A stretch of 5,414 bases of DNA from Thermoflexales bacterium (GCA_030834835.1 JAUQXD010001433.1:1-5414), one strand, 5' to 3'. Shown: positions 1 through 5,413, counted from the first letter of the stretch. The notes: generated by a model not told the origin, from the sequence alone. Translations and numbers: made by a program.

Positions 1-48
1 CACGGCCAGCAAAAAGGCTAATCCGCCTAAAAACAACGCTGCTGCCAA
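1..48 (-). CDS. mraY: MraY, phospho-N-acetylmuramoyl-pentapeptide transferase (N-terminus only)
   Basis: Partial gene: only the first 16 codons are inside the window. They read MAAALFLGGLAFLLAV from a TTG start, a short hydrophobic N-terminus like the first membrane helix of MraY. MraY transfers phospho-MurNAc-pentapeptide from UDP to undecaprenyl phosphate in the inner membrane, making lipid I from the product of MurF. The start is well constrained: an in-frame TAA lies three codons upstream (55-57), and a Shine-Dalgarno-like AAAGGA sits 9 nt before the TTG. The gene follows murF by 28 nt on the same strand, the classical dcw order murF-mraY. The identity rests on position plus a short hydrophobic stretch, so another membrane protein cannot be excluded from these 16 residues alone. 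Confidence 0.72.
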   Translation of the reverse strand, partial: MAAALFLGGLAFLLAV

Positions 49-57
49 AAGGTTTTA

Positions 58-63
58 TCCTTT
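58..63 (-). promoter_or_regulatory. Ribosome binding site for mraY
   Basis: AAAGGA on the minus strand, 9 nt before the TTG at 46-48 and 13 nt after the murF stop codon. It supports TTG as the real start, because the only upstream in-frame sequence contains a stop codon and no other initiation codon. Confidence 0.55.
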
Positions 64-76
64 GAGACTTGATGTG

Positions 77-1492
77 TTATCCCCGCGCAAACACCGACAC
101 GATGTCTTCCATGTGCAGGCCGCGCGAGCCCTTAACCAGCAGCGTATCGTCGGGCTGGATCACTCGATCGAGATACGCGATGGCCTCCTCGTTCGTCTCG
201 CACATCTGCACCCGATCGCGCGGCATCCCGTTCTGAATCGCCTCGATCGCCATCATGCGCCCCAGCGTCCCCACCGTAACCAGCACATCGGCTACGTCCA
301 GCGCGCGCAGCCCCACCAGCCGATGCCCCTCATCTTCGTAGTCGCCCAATTCCAGCATGTCGCCCAGCACCGCAATCTTGCGGCCCGGCAACTCGCTCAG
401 CAAATTCAGCGCGGCAATCATCGACGCGGGGCTGGCATTATAGGTATCGTCCAGAATGGTCGAACCGTTCGGACCGGGTACCGCCACCAGCCGCAGCGCC
501 GCACGTCGATCTTGCAAGCCTTCCAGAATCGCGTCCCACCCCATGCCTTCAGCCAGGCCAACGGCCGTGGCTCGCAGCGAGGTGTGCACGCTGTGCCGGC
601 CCAGCAGCGGCACCTGCACGTGAAAGGCCTCTGTGCGATAGTGCAACGTGAAGTGAATGCCTTCCAGCCCTTCACTGACGATGTCATCCGCCCATAGATC
701 AGCGGCCGGATCAAGCCCGTAGGTCAGCACTCTGGCCCTGGTCACCGCCGCCATCGCGCGCACACGCTCATCGTCATAGTTGAGGATCGCCACGCCGTTC
801 GCGGGCAGCGCCTGTGGCAGTTCCGCCTTCGCTTCGGCAATCGCCTCGATCGTCCCCAGCCGTTCCAGATGCACCGGCCCGACCAGAGTCACCACGCCCA
901 CCACCGGCTGCGCGAGTTCACACAGGCGCGTGATTTCGCCTTTAGCGTACATGCCCATTTCCAGCACGGCGCGTTGATACTTCGTTTCCAGTTGCAGCAG
1001 CGTCAACGGCAGGCCGATCTCATTGTTAAAGTTGCCTTCGCTTTTCAGCAACGTAAATTGCTGTTGCAACACGGCCGCGATCAACTCTTTGGTGCTGGAT
1101 TTGCCCACGCTGCCCGTAATGCCGATCACGCGCAGATCTTTGAAACGGCTGCGCCACCATTTAGCCAGTTGCTGCAAGGCGTACAGCGTCTGATCGACCC
1201 GCAGCACCACCGGCAAACTGAGCGATCGAAACGACGGCAGCGTGCTGCCGGATCGGAGATCATACTTCAACGCCTCGATCGGCACATCGCGCTCCACCAG
1301 GGCCGCCACCGCGCCGCGCTTGAAGGCTTCGGCCACGTACTGATGCCCGTCGGTGTTCTCGCCGACAAACGCCACAAACAGATCGCCCGGCCCCGCCTCG
1401 CGCGAATCGATCACCACGCGGCGAATGGGCTGCGCCGACTCCACCTGTCGGCGGCCCAACAAACCTTCAATCACATCGGCGAGAGTCAACAT
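77..1492 (-). CDS. murF: MurF, UDP-N-acetylmuramoyl-tripeptide--D-alanyl-D-alanine ligase
   Basis: ATP-dependent cytoplasmic ligase that adds D-Ala-D-Ala to UDP-MurNAc-tripeptide, the last soluble step before MraY. The 471 residues match the usual Mur ligase length of about 450-480. N-terminal substrate domain: residues 1-110, with DSREAGPGDLFVA at 29-41. Central ATPase domain: P-loop GITGSVGKSST at 124-134, NNEIGLP at 156-162, HLERLG at 208-213. C-terminal domain: DDTYNASP at 348-355, LGDMLELG at 376-383, KGSRGLHMEDIV at 454-465. DDTYNASP and the C-terminal KGSRG motif point to MurF rather than MurE, MurD or MurC. The ATG start gives the typical MLTLADVIEGLLG opening, but no Shine-Dalgarno precedes it; the upstream DNA is a degenerate repeat. 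Residues 73-93 look like an extra segment compared with what I recall of relatives, with a small palindrome in its DNA. A tandem repeat separates it from ftsI. Confidence 0.96.
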   Translation of the reverse strand: MLTLADVIEGLLGRRQVESAQPIRRVVIDSREAGPGDLFVAFVGENTDGHQYVAEAFKRGAVAALVERDVPIEALKYDLRSGSTLPSFRSLSLPVVLRVDQTLYALQQLAKWWRSRFKDLRVIGITGSVGKSSTKELIAAVLQQQFTLLKSEGNFNNEIGLPLTLLQLETKYQRAVLEMGMYAKGEITRLCELAQPVVGVVTLVGPVHLERLGTIEAIAEAKAELPQALPANGVAILNYDDERVRAMAAVTRARVLTYGLDPAADLWADDIVSEGLEGIHFTLHYRTEAFHVQVPLLGRHSVHTSLRATAVGLAEGMGWDAILEGLQDRRAALRLVAVPGPNGSTILDDTYNASPASMIAALNLLSELPGRKIAVLGDMLELGDYEDEGHRLVGLRALDVADVLVTVGTLGRMMAIEAIQNGMPRDRVQMCETNEEAIAYLDRVIQPDDTLLVKGSRGLHMEDIVSVFARG

Positions 1493-1499
1493 TAGGAAC

Positions 1500-1554
1500 T
1501 GGTAGATTAGTAAATTGGTAAATTAGTGATTGGTCAATCGGTCAATCCGTCACG
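1500..1554. repeat. Degenerate octamer tandem repeat before murF
   Basis: On the plus strand this splits into seven units: TGGTAGAT (1500), TAGTAAAT (1508), TGGTAAAT (1516), a 7-nt TAGTGAT (1524), TGGTCAAT (1531), CGGTCAAT (1539) and CCGTCACG (1547). The shared pattern is roughly YRGTNAAT. The last unit abuts the heptamer block at 1555. AT-richness and low complexity contrast sharply with the flanking GC-rich genes. It forms nearly the whole murF leader, so the murF start has no recognisable ribosome binding site. Confidence 0.75.
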
Positions 1555-1610
1555 CATTACGAATTATGCATTGAGCATTGTTCATTGATCATTGTTCATT
1601 GTTAATTGAA
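1555..1610. repeat. Degenerate heptamer tandem repeat overlapping the 3' end of ftsI
   Basis: Eight 7-nt units in exact register on the plus strand: CATTACG (1555), AATTATG (1562), CATTGAG (1569), CATTGTT (1576), CATTGAT (1583), CATTGTT (1590), CATTGTT (1597) and AATTGAA (1604). The core is CATTGNN. The block runs into the ftsI reading frame, whose TGA stop lies at 1582-1584, so the last eight codons of the PBP are repeat sequence. Such low-complexity spacers commonly arise by slippage; function unknown. Confidence 0.82.
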
Positions 1611-3237
1611 TATCATCCGGCTTGATATCCAGCACCGCAAACAGGCGCGTTGCCAGCCGCTGAAACACCGGCGCGGCCGTCTCTGAGCCGTACGGCGAGA
1701 GCGTGGGCCGATCGAGTTTGACCATGATGATCAGCTGCGGATTCCCGGCCGGGGCATAGCCGATGAACGAAGCGATCGTCCACGGATCATCGTAGCCGCC
1801 CGGGATGGGAATCTGCGCCGTGCCCGTCTTGCCCGCCACACGGTAACCCGGCACCTGCGCAAACGGCACCTCGCGATCAACCACCTGAACCAGCATCTCC
1901 GTCAGCGTGTGCGCGGTCTTGGCCGAGATGGGCCGGCCCACCTGCACCGTCTTCGCCACCGTCTCACGCGTGCCATTGATGATCTTCTTGACGAGGTGTG
2001 GCTGCACCAGCACGCCGTCGTTCGCCACCGCCGCCACCGCTGCAATCATCTGGATTGGCGTCGCAGACACGCCCTGCCCGAACGAGTTCGTGCCCAGGTC
2101 GGATTCTGACCAGTCGCCGGGATCGGCGTCGCGTGTGCGCAGCTGCCCCGCCGCCTCCGATTGCAAATCGATGCCCGTGGGCCGCCCGATGCCAAACGCG
2201 CGCACGTAGCGATAAAAATTCTGCTGACCCAGCTGCATCGCCAGCGTCGCCGCGCCCACGTTCAACGATTTCGCCAGCAGCCCCACCATATCGGTTTCGC
2301 CGTGCCCGGCGCGATCCCAGTTCCAGATCACCTGCCCGCCGATTTCAATGTACGTCGTATCGTTGTACGTCGTCTCGGGCGTCACCAGCCCCTGATCCAG
2401 CGCCGCCGCCATGGTGAAGATCTTGAAGGTCGAACCCGGCTCAAAGTTGGAACCGGTCACCGGGTTAATGAACTGTTTGATGTCAGTCTTCGCCAGGTCG
2501 GCATATTGATTTGGATTGAACGTCGGCGCACTCGCCATCGCCAGAATCTCGCCGCTGCGCGGATTCATCACGATGATCGAGCCGGACGTCGCGCCCGTGT
2601 CCTGCAAGCCGCGCGCCAGCTCCTCTTCCGCGATCGCCTGCGCCGTTCGATCGAGCGTCAACACCAGATCGGCCCCGGGACGCACGTCGGGAATATCGGC
2701 CTTCAACGTCGTGCCGTTGAGCAACCCATCGTACTGGCCCTCCAGTCCGTAATAGCCGGTACGATCTTCATTGACAAAGCCCAGCAGATGCGCGGCCAGT
2801 GTATTTTCGGGATAAGTGCGCTTCCAATAGGCTTGCGCCATCACACCTGCAATGTCCAGCGCCCGCACGCGCTTGCCCACATCCGGTGGGAGGTCACGGA
2901 CCAATCGGGTTTGCACCAGGTCGCTGCCGATCATCGCGCGGAATGTTTCCGGCGTCAGGCCGATGATGGGCGTCAGATCGCGCGCCGCCCGATCGGGATC
3001 GCCGCCGTTGCGATCGTACAGGATCATGTAACGTGGTTCGTCGGCAGCCAGCACAAAACCGTTGCGATCGTAGATCCAGCCGCGGCGTGCCGGTTCCGAT
3101 TGGATCAGCTGTGGCCCCGCGCTATCGGTCGGGATTTGCAGCAGCACTTGATACCGGATCAGCTGCGCGATGACCAGCCCGGTCAAAATGACCAGCAGCC
3201 CGAGGAGAAAAATAAGTCGTCCGCGTGAAGGCGCCAT
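1582..3237 (-). CDS. ftsI: Class B penicillin-binding protein, septal transpeptidase (FtsI/PbpB type)
   Basis: Membrane-anchored D,D-transpeptidase that cross-links septal peptidoglycan with the FtsW/FtsL/FtsB complex. 551 residues. One N-terminal membrane anchor (about 8-27), then the dimerisation domain with RRGWIYDRNG at 51-60 and GYYGLEGQYD at 161-170. The transpeptidase domain has all three active-site motifs: SxxK as S269-T-F-K272 (catalytic serine 269), SxN as S324-L-N326, and KTG at 470-472. No PASTA repeats follow, unlike many Gram-positive relatives. ATG at 3237 is chosen because the hydrophobic anchor starts just after it; the open frame continues upstream to 3375 but would overlap ftsL and adds a Cys/Arg-rich stretch unlike any PBP. 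No clear Shine-Dalgarno; the start is 10 nt after the ftsL stop, which suggests translational coupling. The last eight residues come from a tandem repeat. SpoVD-like or elongasome PBP2-like function is possible, but the dcw position favours division. Confidence 0.94.
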   Translation of the reverse strand: MAPSRGRLIFLLGLLVILTGLVIAQLIRYQVLLQIPTDSAGPQLIQSEPARRGWIYDRNGFVLAADEPRYMILYDRNGGDPDRAARDLTPIIGLTPETFRAMIGSDLVQTRLVRDLPPDVGKRVRALDIAGVMAQAYWKRTYPENTLAAHLLGFVNEDRTGYYGLEGQYDGLLNGTTLKADIPDVRPGADLVLTLDRTAQAIAEEELARGLQDTGATSGSIIVMNPRSGEILAMASAPTFNPNQYADLAKTDIKQFINPVTGSNFEPGSTFKIFTMAAALDQGLVTPETTYNDTTYIEIGGQVIWNWDRAGHGETDMVGLLAKSLNVGAATLAMQLGQQNFYRYVRAFGIGRPTGIDLQSEAAGQLRTRDADPGDWSESDLGTNSFGQGVSATPIQMIAAVAAVANDGVLVQPHLVKKIINGTRETVAKTVQVGRPISAKTAHTLTEMLVQVVDREVPFAQVPGYRVAGKTGTAQIPIPGGYDDPWTIASFIGYAPAGNPQLIIMVKLDRPTLSPYGSETAAPVFQRLATRLFAVLDIKPDDIQLTMNNDQ

Positions 3238-3247
3238 AAGGGATGGA

Positions 3248-3679
3248 TTACCGTGCCGGGCCAGGCGCCGCACTACTCGCGGCGTCTGGCATCGCATACA
3301 GGTCTCGAATCGACGGGACGTCTGCCTGGGGCAAATAGCGCACCGGCAGATACACCACCGATGCTGCGCCCGCAAAGCCCAGTGCTTCCGCGCGCTTCTT
3401 TAACTGCTCGATGGAGCCTTGAGCGCTGATCTTGTTGGCCAGTTCGGCATTGTCCTGCTGCAACTGCCACAACTCTTCACGCAGCGTCTGCACCCGCCGC
3501 GACGCCGTGACGATTTCGCTGGATTGCAACAGGTACAGCGCCGCCACCGCCAGCGCCAATCCGATAAGCAGGCCGATGCGCGCCACGCGTTGCGCCGACC
3601 AGTTGGACGGCTTCAAGCCTTGATTGACCCAGCTGGCCCAGGAATTGTCCCGACGTTTGCTTGTCTGTTTTCGCGGCAC
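3248..3679 (-). CDS. ftsL: FtsL-like bitopic cell division protein
   Basis: Small single-pass protein of 143 residues with the FtsL/DivIC layout. It has a basic cytoplasmic N-terminus (1-35, many Lys/Arg), one membrane helix (about 33-52, RIGLLIGLALAVAALYLLQ), then a coiled-coil segment (about 56-100, rich in Gln, Glu and Leu) and a short tail with SVVYLPVRYLP at 107-117. FtsL forms a complex with FtsB/DivIC and FtsQ that activates FtsW and the septal PBP. Sequence alone hardly separates FtsL from FtsB; the place between rsmH and ftsI supports FtsL. The start is a choice: GTG at 3679, one nucleotide after the rsmH stop, has GGAG 10 nt upstream inside rsmH. A TTG at 3697 would add six residues and overlap rsmH by 17 nt, but has no Shine-Dalgarno. 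The Ala/Pro-rich C-terminus looks disordered. Confidence 0.78.
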   Translation of the reverse strand: MPRKQTSKRRDNSWASWVNQGLKPSNWSAQRVARIGLLIGLALAVAALYLLQSSEIVTASRRVQTLREELWQLQQDNAELANKISAQGSIEQLKKRAEALGFAGAASVVYLPVRYLPQADVPSIRDLYAMPDAASSAAPGPAR

Positions 3680-3680
3680 T

Positions 3681-4598
3681 TTAGAGTTTCTCCGCAATGC
3701 GCAGTTTGGCGCTGCGTGCCCGTGAATTGGCGGCCACTTCGTCGTCGCCGGGCACGATCGGTTTGCGCGTGATCAACTTCAACGTCGCCGGCCGCATAAT
3801 CTGATCCGGCCGATCGTCCGGCTGCGCGGTGCGCTCGCGCGAGGCCGATCGGAAATACTCTTTCACGATGCGATCTTCCAGCGAGTGAAATGAAATAACG
3901 GCCAACCGGCCGCCGGGCTTCAACACCTCGGTGGCCTGTGGCAGCACACTCATCAACGAACCCAACTCGTCATTCACGGCAATGCGCAGCGCCTGAAACG
4001 TCAGCGTCGCCGGATGAATGCGCCCGCGCCGCCCCATGGCCTGCTCGATCACATCGGCTAACTGCTGGGCCGTGAGGATCGGTCGGGCGGCCACGATGGT
4101 GCGAGCGATTTTTCGGCTGGCGGGATCTTCGCCATAGCGATAGATCACATCGGCCAGCTCGTCTTGATCGAGGTTGTTCACCAGATCGGCCGCGGTCTCG
4201 CCGCGTGTCGGATCAAAGCGCATATCCAGCGGCCCGCCCGTCAGAAAACCGAAGCCGCGCTCGCGATCTTCCAATTGATCGGACGACAACCCCAGATCGA
4301 GCACGACGCCATCGACTTGATCGAAGCCGGTGGCGCGGGCCACTTCACCCAGTCGAGCGAAGTTGGCGTTGACCAGTTTGACTCGCGATCCGAACGGTGC
4401 TAATCTCAGAGCAGCGCGTTCGATCGCGGCCGGATCAGCATCAAGACCCAGCAGTTCAATATCGGGCGCGGCGCTGAGGATCGATTCGCTGTGACCGCCG
4501 CCGCCCACCGTCCCGTCGATGTAACGACCGCCCGGTTTCAGCGCCAGACCGTCGCGCGTTTCCTGGGGCAAGACGGACACATGCTGCGTCGTCGTCAT
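3681..4598 (-). CDS. rsmH: RsmH, 16S rRNA (cytosine(1402)-N(4))-methyltransferase
   Basis: SAM-dependent methyltransferase (MraW) that N4-methylates C1402 in the decoding centre of 16S rRNA. 305 residues from ATG 4598, within the usual 300-315. Seen motifs: the HVSVLPQE opening (6-13), SAM-binding DGTVGGGGHS (28-37) and GLDADP (51-56), LDLGLSSDQLED (100-111), GPLDMRFD (122-129), HPATLTFQALRIAVNDEL (195-212), SFHSLEDRIVK (236-246), and the C-terminal NSRARSAKLR (291-300). The frame is open further upstream, past the end of mraZ to 4736, but the family begins just before the H-x-P/S-V-L motif, so ATG 4598 fits. GTG codons at 4649 and 4631 are weaker alternatives. None of the three has a recognisable Shine-Dalgarno. 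It lies 68 nt downstream of mraZ, its usual dcw neighbour. Confidence 0.96.
   Translation of the reverse strand: MTTTQHVSVLPQETRDGLALKPGGRYIDGTVGGGGHSESILSAAPDIELLGLDADPAAIERAALRLAPFGSRVKLVNANFARLGEVARATGFDQVDGVVLDLGLSSDQLEDRERGFGFLTGGPLDMRFDPTRGETAADLVNNLDQDELADVIYRYGEDPASRKIARTIVAARPILTAQQLADVIEQAMGRRGRIHPATLTFQALRIAVNDELGSLMSVLPQATEVLKPGGRLAVISFHSLEDRIVKEYFRSASRERTAQPDDRPDQIMRPATLKLITRKPIVPGDDEVAANSRARSAKLRIAEKL
3690..3693 (-). promoter_or_regulatory. Ribosome binding site deciding the ftsL start
   Basis: GGAG on the minus strand within the last codons of rsmH, 10 nt before GTG 3679. It favours the GTG over the TTG at 3697, which lies upstream of this site and could not use it. The layout implies coupled translation of rsmH and ftsL. 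Confidence 0.45.
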
Positions 4599-4666
4599 GA
4601 ACGAGACGCCGGGGGGCAGCCACCAAATCACGCGCGACCAAAAGTTCACGCGCGGACCATCAGCTG

Positions 4667-5092
4667 TTAGATGCCCAGCCTGGCCCAGTACTCGGCGCTG
4701 ATACCCGAATCGAAGTTGGCGCGGATAGCGTTCCATACGTCGGGAGCCCAGATTTCCATGTGGGTGTTGAGGCCCGCCACGATGACCTCGCCGTTAAGTC
4801 CGGCATAGTCACGCAAATATTGCGGCAGCAGCACCCGCCCTTGCTTGTCCAGCTCAGGATCGGTCGCGCCTGAAAAGATCAGTCGCTGAAATTCGCGCGC
4901 TTGCGGATCGGTCAACGGCAAAGCGCTCAACTTATCCGACAGGGTTTTCCATTCGGTCATGGGGAACACGAACAGGCATTTATCAATGCCGCGCGTTACG
5001 ACCAGGCCAGTCGCCAGCTCGGCACGATACTTGGCTGGCAGGGTCAGCCGCCCTTTGTCATCCAATGCGTGGGTGTATTCACCTAAGAACAT
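4667..5092 (-). CDS. mraZ: MraZ, transcriptional regulator of the dcw operon
   Basis: First gene of the operon, 141 residues, usual length about 140-150. MraZ is a SpoVT/AbrB-fold (double swapped-hairpin) DNA-binding protein that forms ring-like oligomers and controls its own promoter. The family opening MFLGEYTHALDDKGRL is at 1-16, and both half-domain motifs are present: DDKGRLTLPAKYR (11-23) and DKQGRVLLPQYLR (82-94). I chose ATG 5092 because homologues start with MFLGEY; a GTG at 5110 in the same frame would add six residues but overlaps the ribosome binding site. Three TGGGG boxes lie 55-79 nt upstream of the ATG, matching the direct repeats known to be bound by MraZ, so autoregulation is likely. 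In E. coli MraZ represses its own operon and antagonises RsmH, encoded by the next gene here too. Confidence 0.95.
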   Translation of the reverse strand: MFLGEYTHALDDKGRLTLPAKYRAELATGLVVTRGIDKCLFVFPMTEWKTLSDKLSALPLTDPQAREFQRLIFSGATDPELDKQGRVLLPQYLRDYAGLNGEVIVAGLNTHMEIWAPDVWNAIRANFDSGISAEYWARLGI

Positions 5093-5102
5093 ATGTTCCA
5101 AA

Positions 5103-5109
5103 CTCCCCA
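5103..5109 (-). promoter_or_regulatory. mraZ ribosome binding site embedded in a TGGGG box
   Basis: Minus strand TGGGGAG; the GGGGAG core lies 10 nt before ATG 5092. The same bases form a TGGGG pentamer like the three operator boxes upstream. It decides for ATG 5092 over the GTG at 5108-5110, which would lie on top of it. Confidence 0.55.
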
Positions 5110-5115
5110 CTCAAA

Positions 5116-5138
5116 CCCTGTTTCGATCAAAAACAGGG
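5116..5138 (-). other. 5'-UTR hairpin between the MraZ boxes and the mraZ ribosome binding site
   Basis: Perfect 8-bp inverted repeat CCCTGTTT / AAACAGGG with a 7-nt loop (5124-5130). In the mraZ transcript it ends 6 nt before the TGGGGAG ribosome binding site. No U-tract follows, so it does not look like an intrinsic terminator. A role in mRNA stability or translation, or none, is possible. Confidence 0.5.
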
Positions 5139-5146
5139 CAATGATG

Positions 5147-5171
5147 CCCCACTTTGCCCCACTTTTCCCCA
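5147..5171 (-). promoter_or_regulatory. MraZ operator: three TGGGG direct repeats
   Basis: Three identical CCCCA pentamers on the plus strand at 5147-5151, 5157-5161 and 5167-5171 (TGGGG on the minus strand), separated by 5-nt spacers for an exact 10-bp period; each extends to AAGTGGGG. MraZ is known to bind TGGGN direct repeats with 5-nt spacing just downstream of the mra promoter, in E. coli and similarly in mollicutes. The boxes start about 5 nt after the predicted transcription start, a position suited to repression by the neighbouring mraZ product. Confidence 0.85.
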
Positions 5172-5182
5172 CTTGCTAGGCT

Positions 5183-5212
5183 AGTATACACCACCTTTAG
5201 GTCAAATGTAAA
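5183..5212 (-). promoter_or_regulatory. Sigma70-type promoter of the dcw operon
   Basis: Minus strand -35 TTTACA (5207-5212) and -10 TATACT (5183-5188) with an 18-bp spacer; each hexamer matches the consensus at five of six bases. An A/T-rich stretch (about 5222-5232) lies upstream. Transcription would start near 5176, giving a leader of about 84 nt containing the MraZ boxes and the hairpin. It sits between an upstream terminator and mraZ, exactly where the operon promoter is expected. Confidence 0.65.
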
Positions 5213-5244
5213 CTGGCAAACGAAATTTTAAGGTAAGAGTTTGG

Positions 5245-5290
5245 CAACAAAACACGCCCGCCATCAGCGAAATGCCGATGGCGGGCGTGT
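5245..5290 (-). terminator. Rho-independent terminator upstream of the mraZ promoter
   Basis: Perfect 14-bp, GC-rich inverted repeat ACACGCCCGCCATC (5252-5265) / GATGGCGGGCGTGT (5277-5290), with two more pairs inside the loop. On the minus strand the stem is followed by TTTTGTTG; on the plus strand no T-run follows. It would therefore end a minus-strand transcript entering from the right and insulate the dcw promoter from read-through. Confidence 0.8.
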
Positions 5291-5311
5291 AAGTGGTAAT
5301 GAAACGGGTGA

Positions 5312-5413
5312 TTACGCAACCTTGCGAGGGTTTGATCGTCGTCTCAGACGCATCAAATCAAACCCTCGCAAGGTCTCTCGGCCTGTGGCCGCGCTCAAGA
5401 GATCGATAAGCCG
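5312..5413 (-). CDS. Possible C-terminus of an upstream gene, unidentified
   Basis: An open frame enters from the right edge and ends with TAA at 5312-5314, 21 nt before the terminator stem. The 33 residues begin RLIDLLSAATGRETL and end Arg-rich (RLRRRSNPRKVA). I do not recognise the protein. The terminator implies a minus-strand gene ends around here, which is the main support. Against it, the last two-thirds lie inside an 18-bp-arm inverted repeat, which could be a non-coding repeat. Another frame reads in from the edge and stops at TGA 5358-5360, so the true gene end may be there. Confidence 0.3.
   Translation of the reverse strand, partial: RLIDLLSAATGRETLRGFDLMRLRRRSNPRKVA
5319..5374. 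repeat. Long inverted repeat (palindromic element)
   Basis: Perfect 18-bp arms: ACCTTGCGAGGGTTTGAT at 5319-5336 and its reverse complement at 5357-5374, with a 20-nt loop (5337-5356). The loop contains a smaller CGTC/GACG stem (5340-5343 with 5347-5350). Next to it lies CGGCC TGT GGCCG (5379-5391). No T-run follows on either strand, so it is not a typical terminator. It resembles a REP or MITE-type palindrome; copy number elsewhere is unknown. Confidence 0.6.

Noticed and set aside
62..1495. Plus-strand open frames opposite murF (62-697 and 869-1495)
   Set aside because: They mirror the conserved murF frame, are rich in His, Gln and Arg, and show no family motif.
1500..1610. CRISPR array
   Set aside because: The units are 7-8 nt and degenerate, with no constant repeat and no unique spacers of CRISPR size.
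2161..3228. Long plus-strand open frame (355 codons) opposite ftsI
   Set aside because: It lies entirely antisense to a PBP with all catalytic motifs. The translation is Arg/His/Gln-rich, typical of the reverse strand of a GC-rich gene, and no known motif is seen.
3238..3375. N-terminal extension of ftsI up to 3375
   Set aside because: It would overlap ftsL by over 120 nt and adds a Cys/Arg-rich stretch ahead of the membrane anchor, unlike class B PBPs.
4599..4736. N-terminal extension of rsmH up to 4736
   Set aside because: It runs into the mraZ gene in another frame, and the RsmH family begins close to the HVSVL motif at ATG 4598.
5093..5110. GTG 5110 as the mraZ start
   Set aside because: It would add MGSLEH before the conserved MFLGEY opening and would lie over the ribosome binding site used by ATG 5092.
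5116..5138. Hairpin as an attenuator or terminator of mraZ
   Set aside because: No U-tract follows on the minus strand; the next bases are UUUGAGUGGGG, and the stem is only moderately GC-rich.
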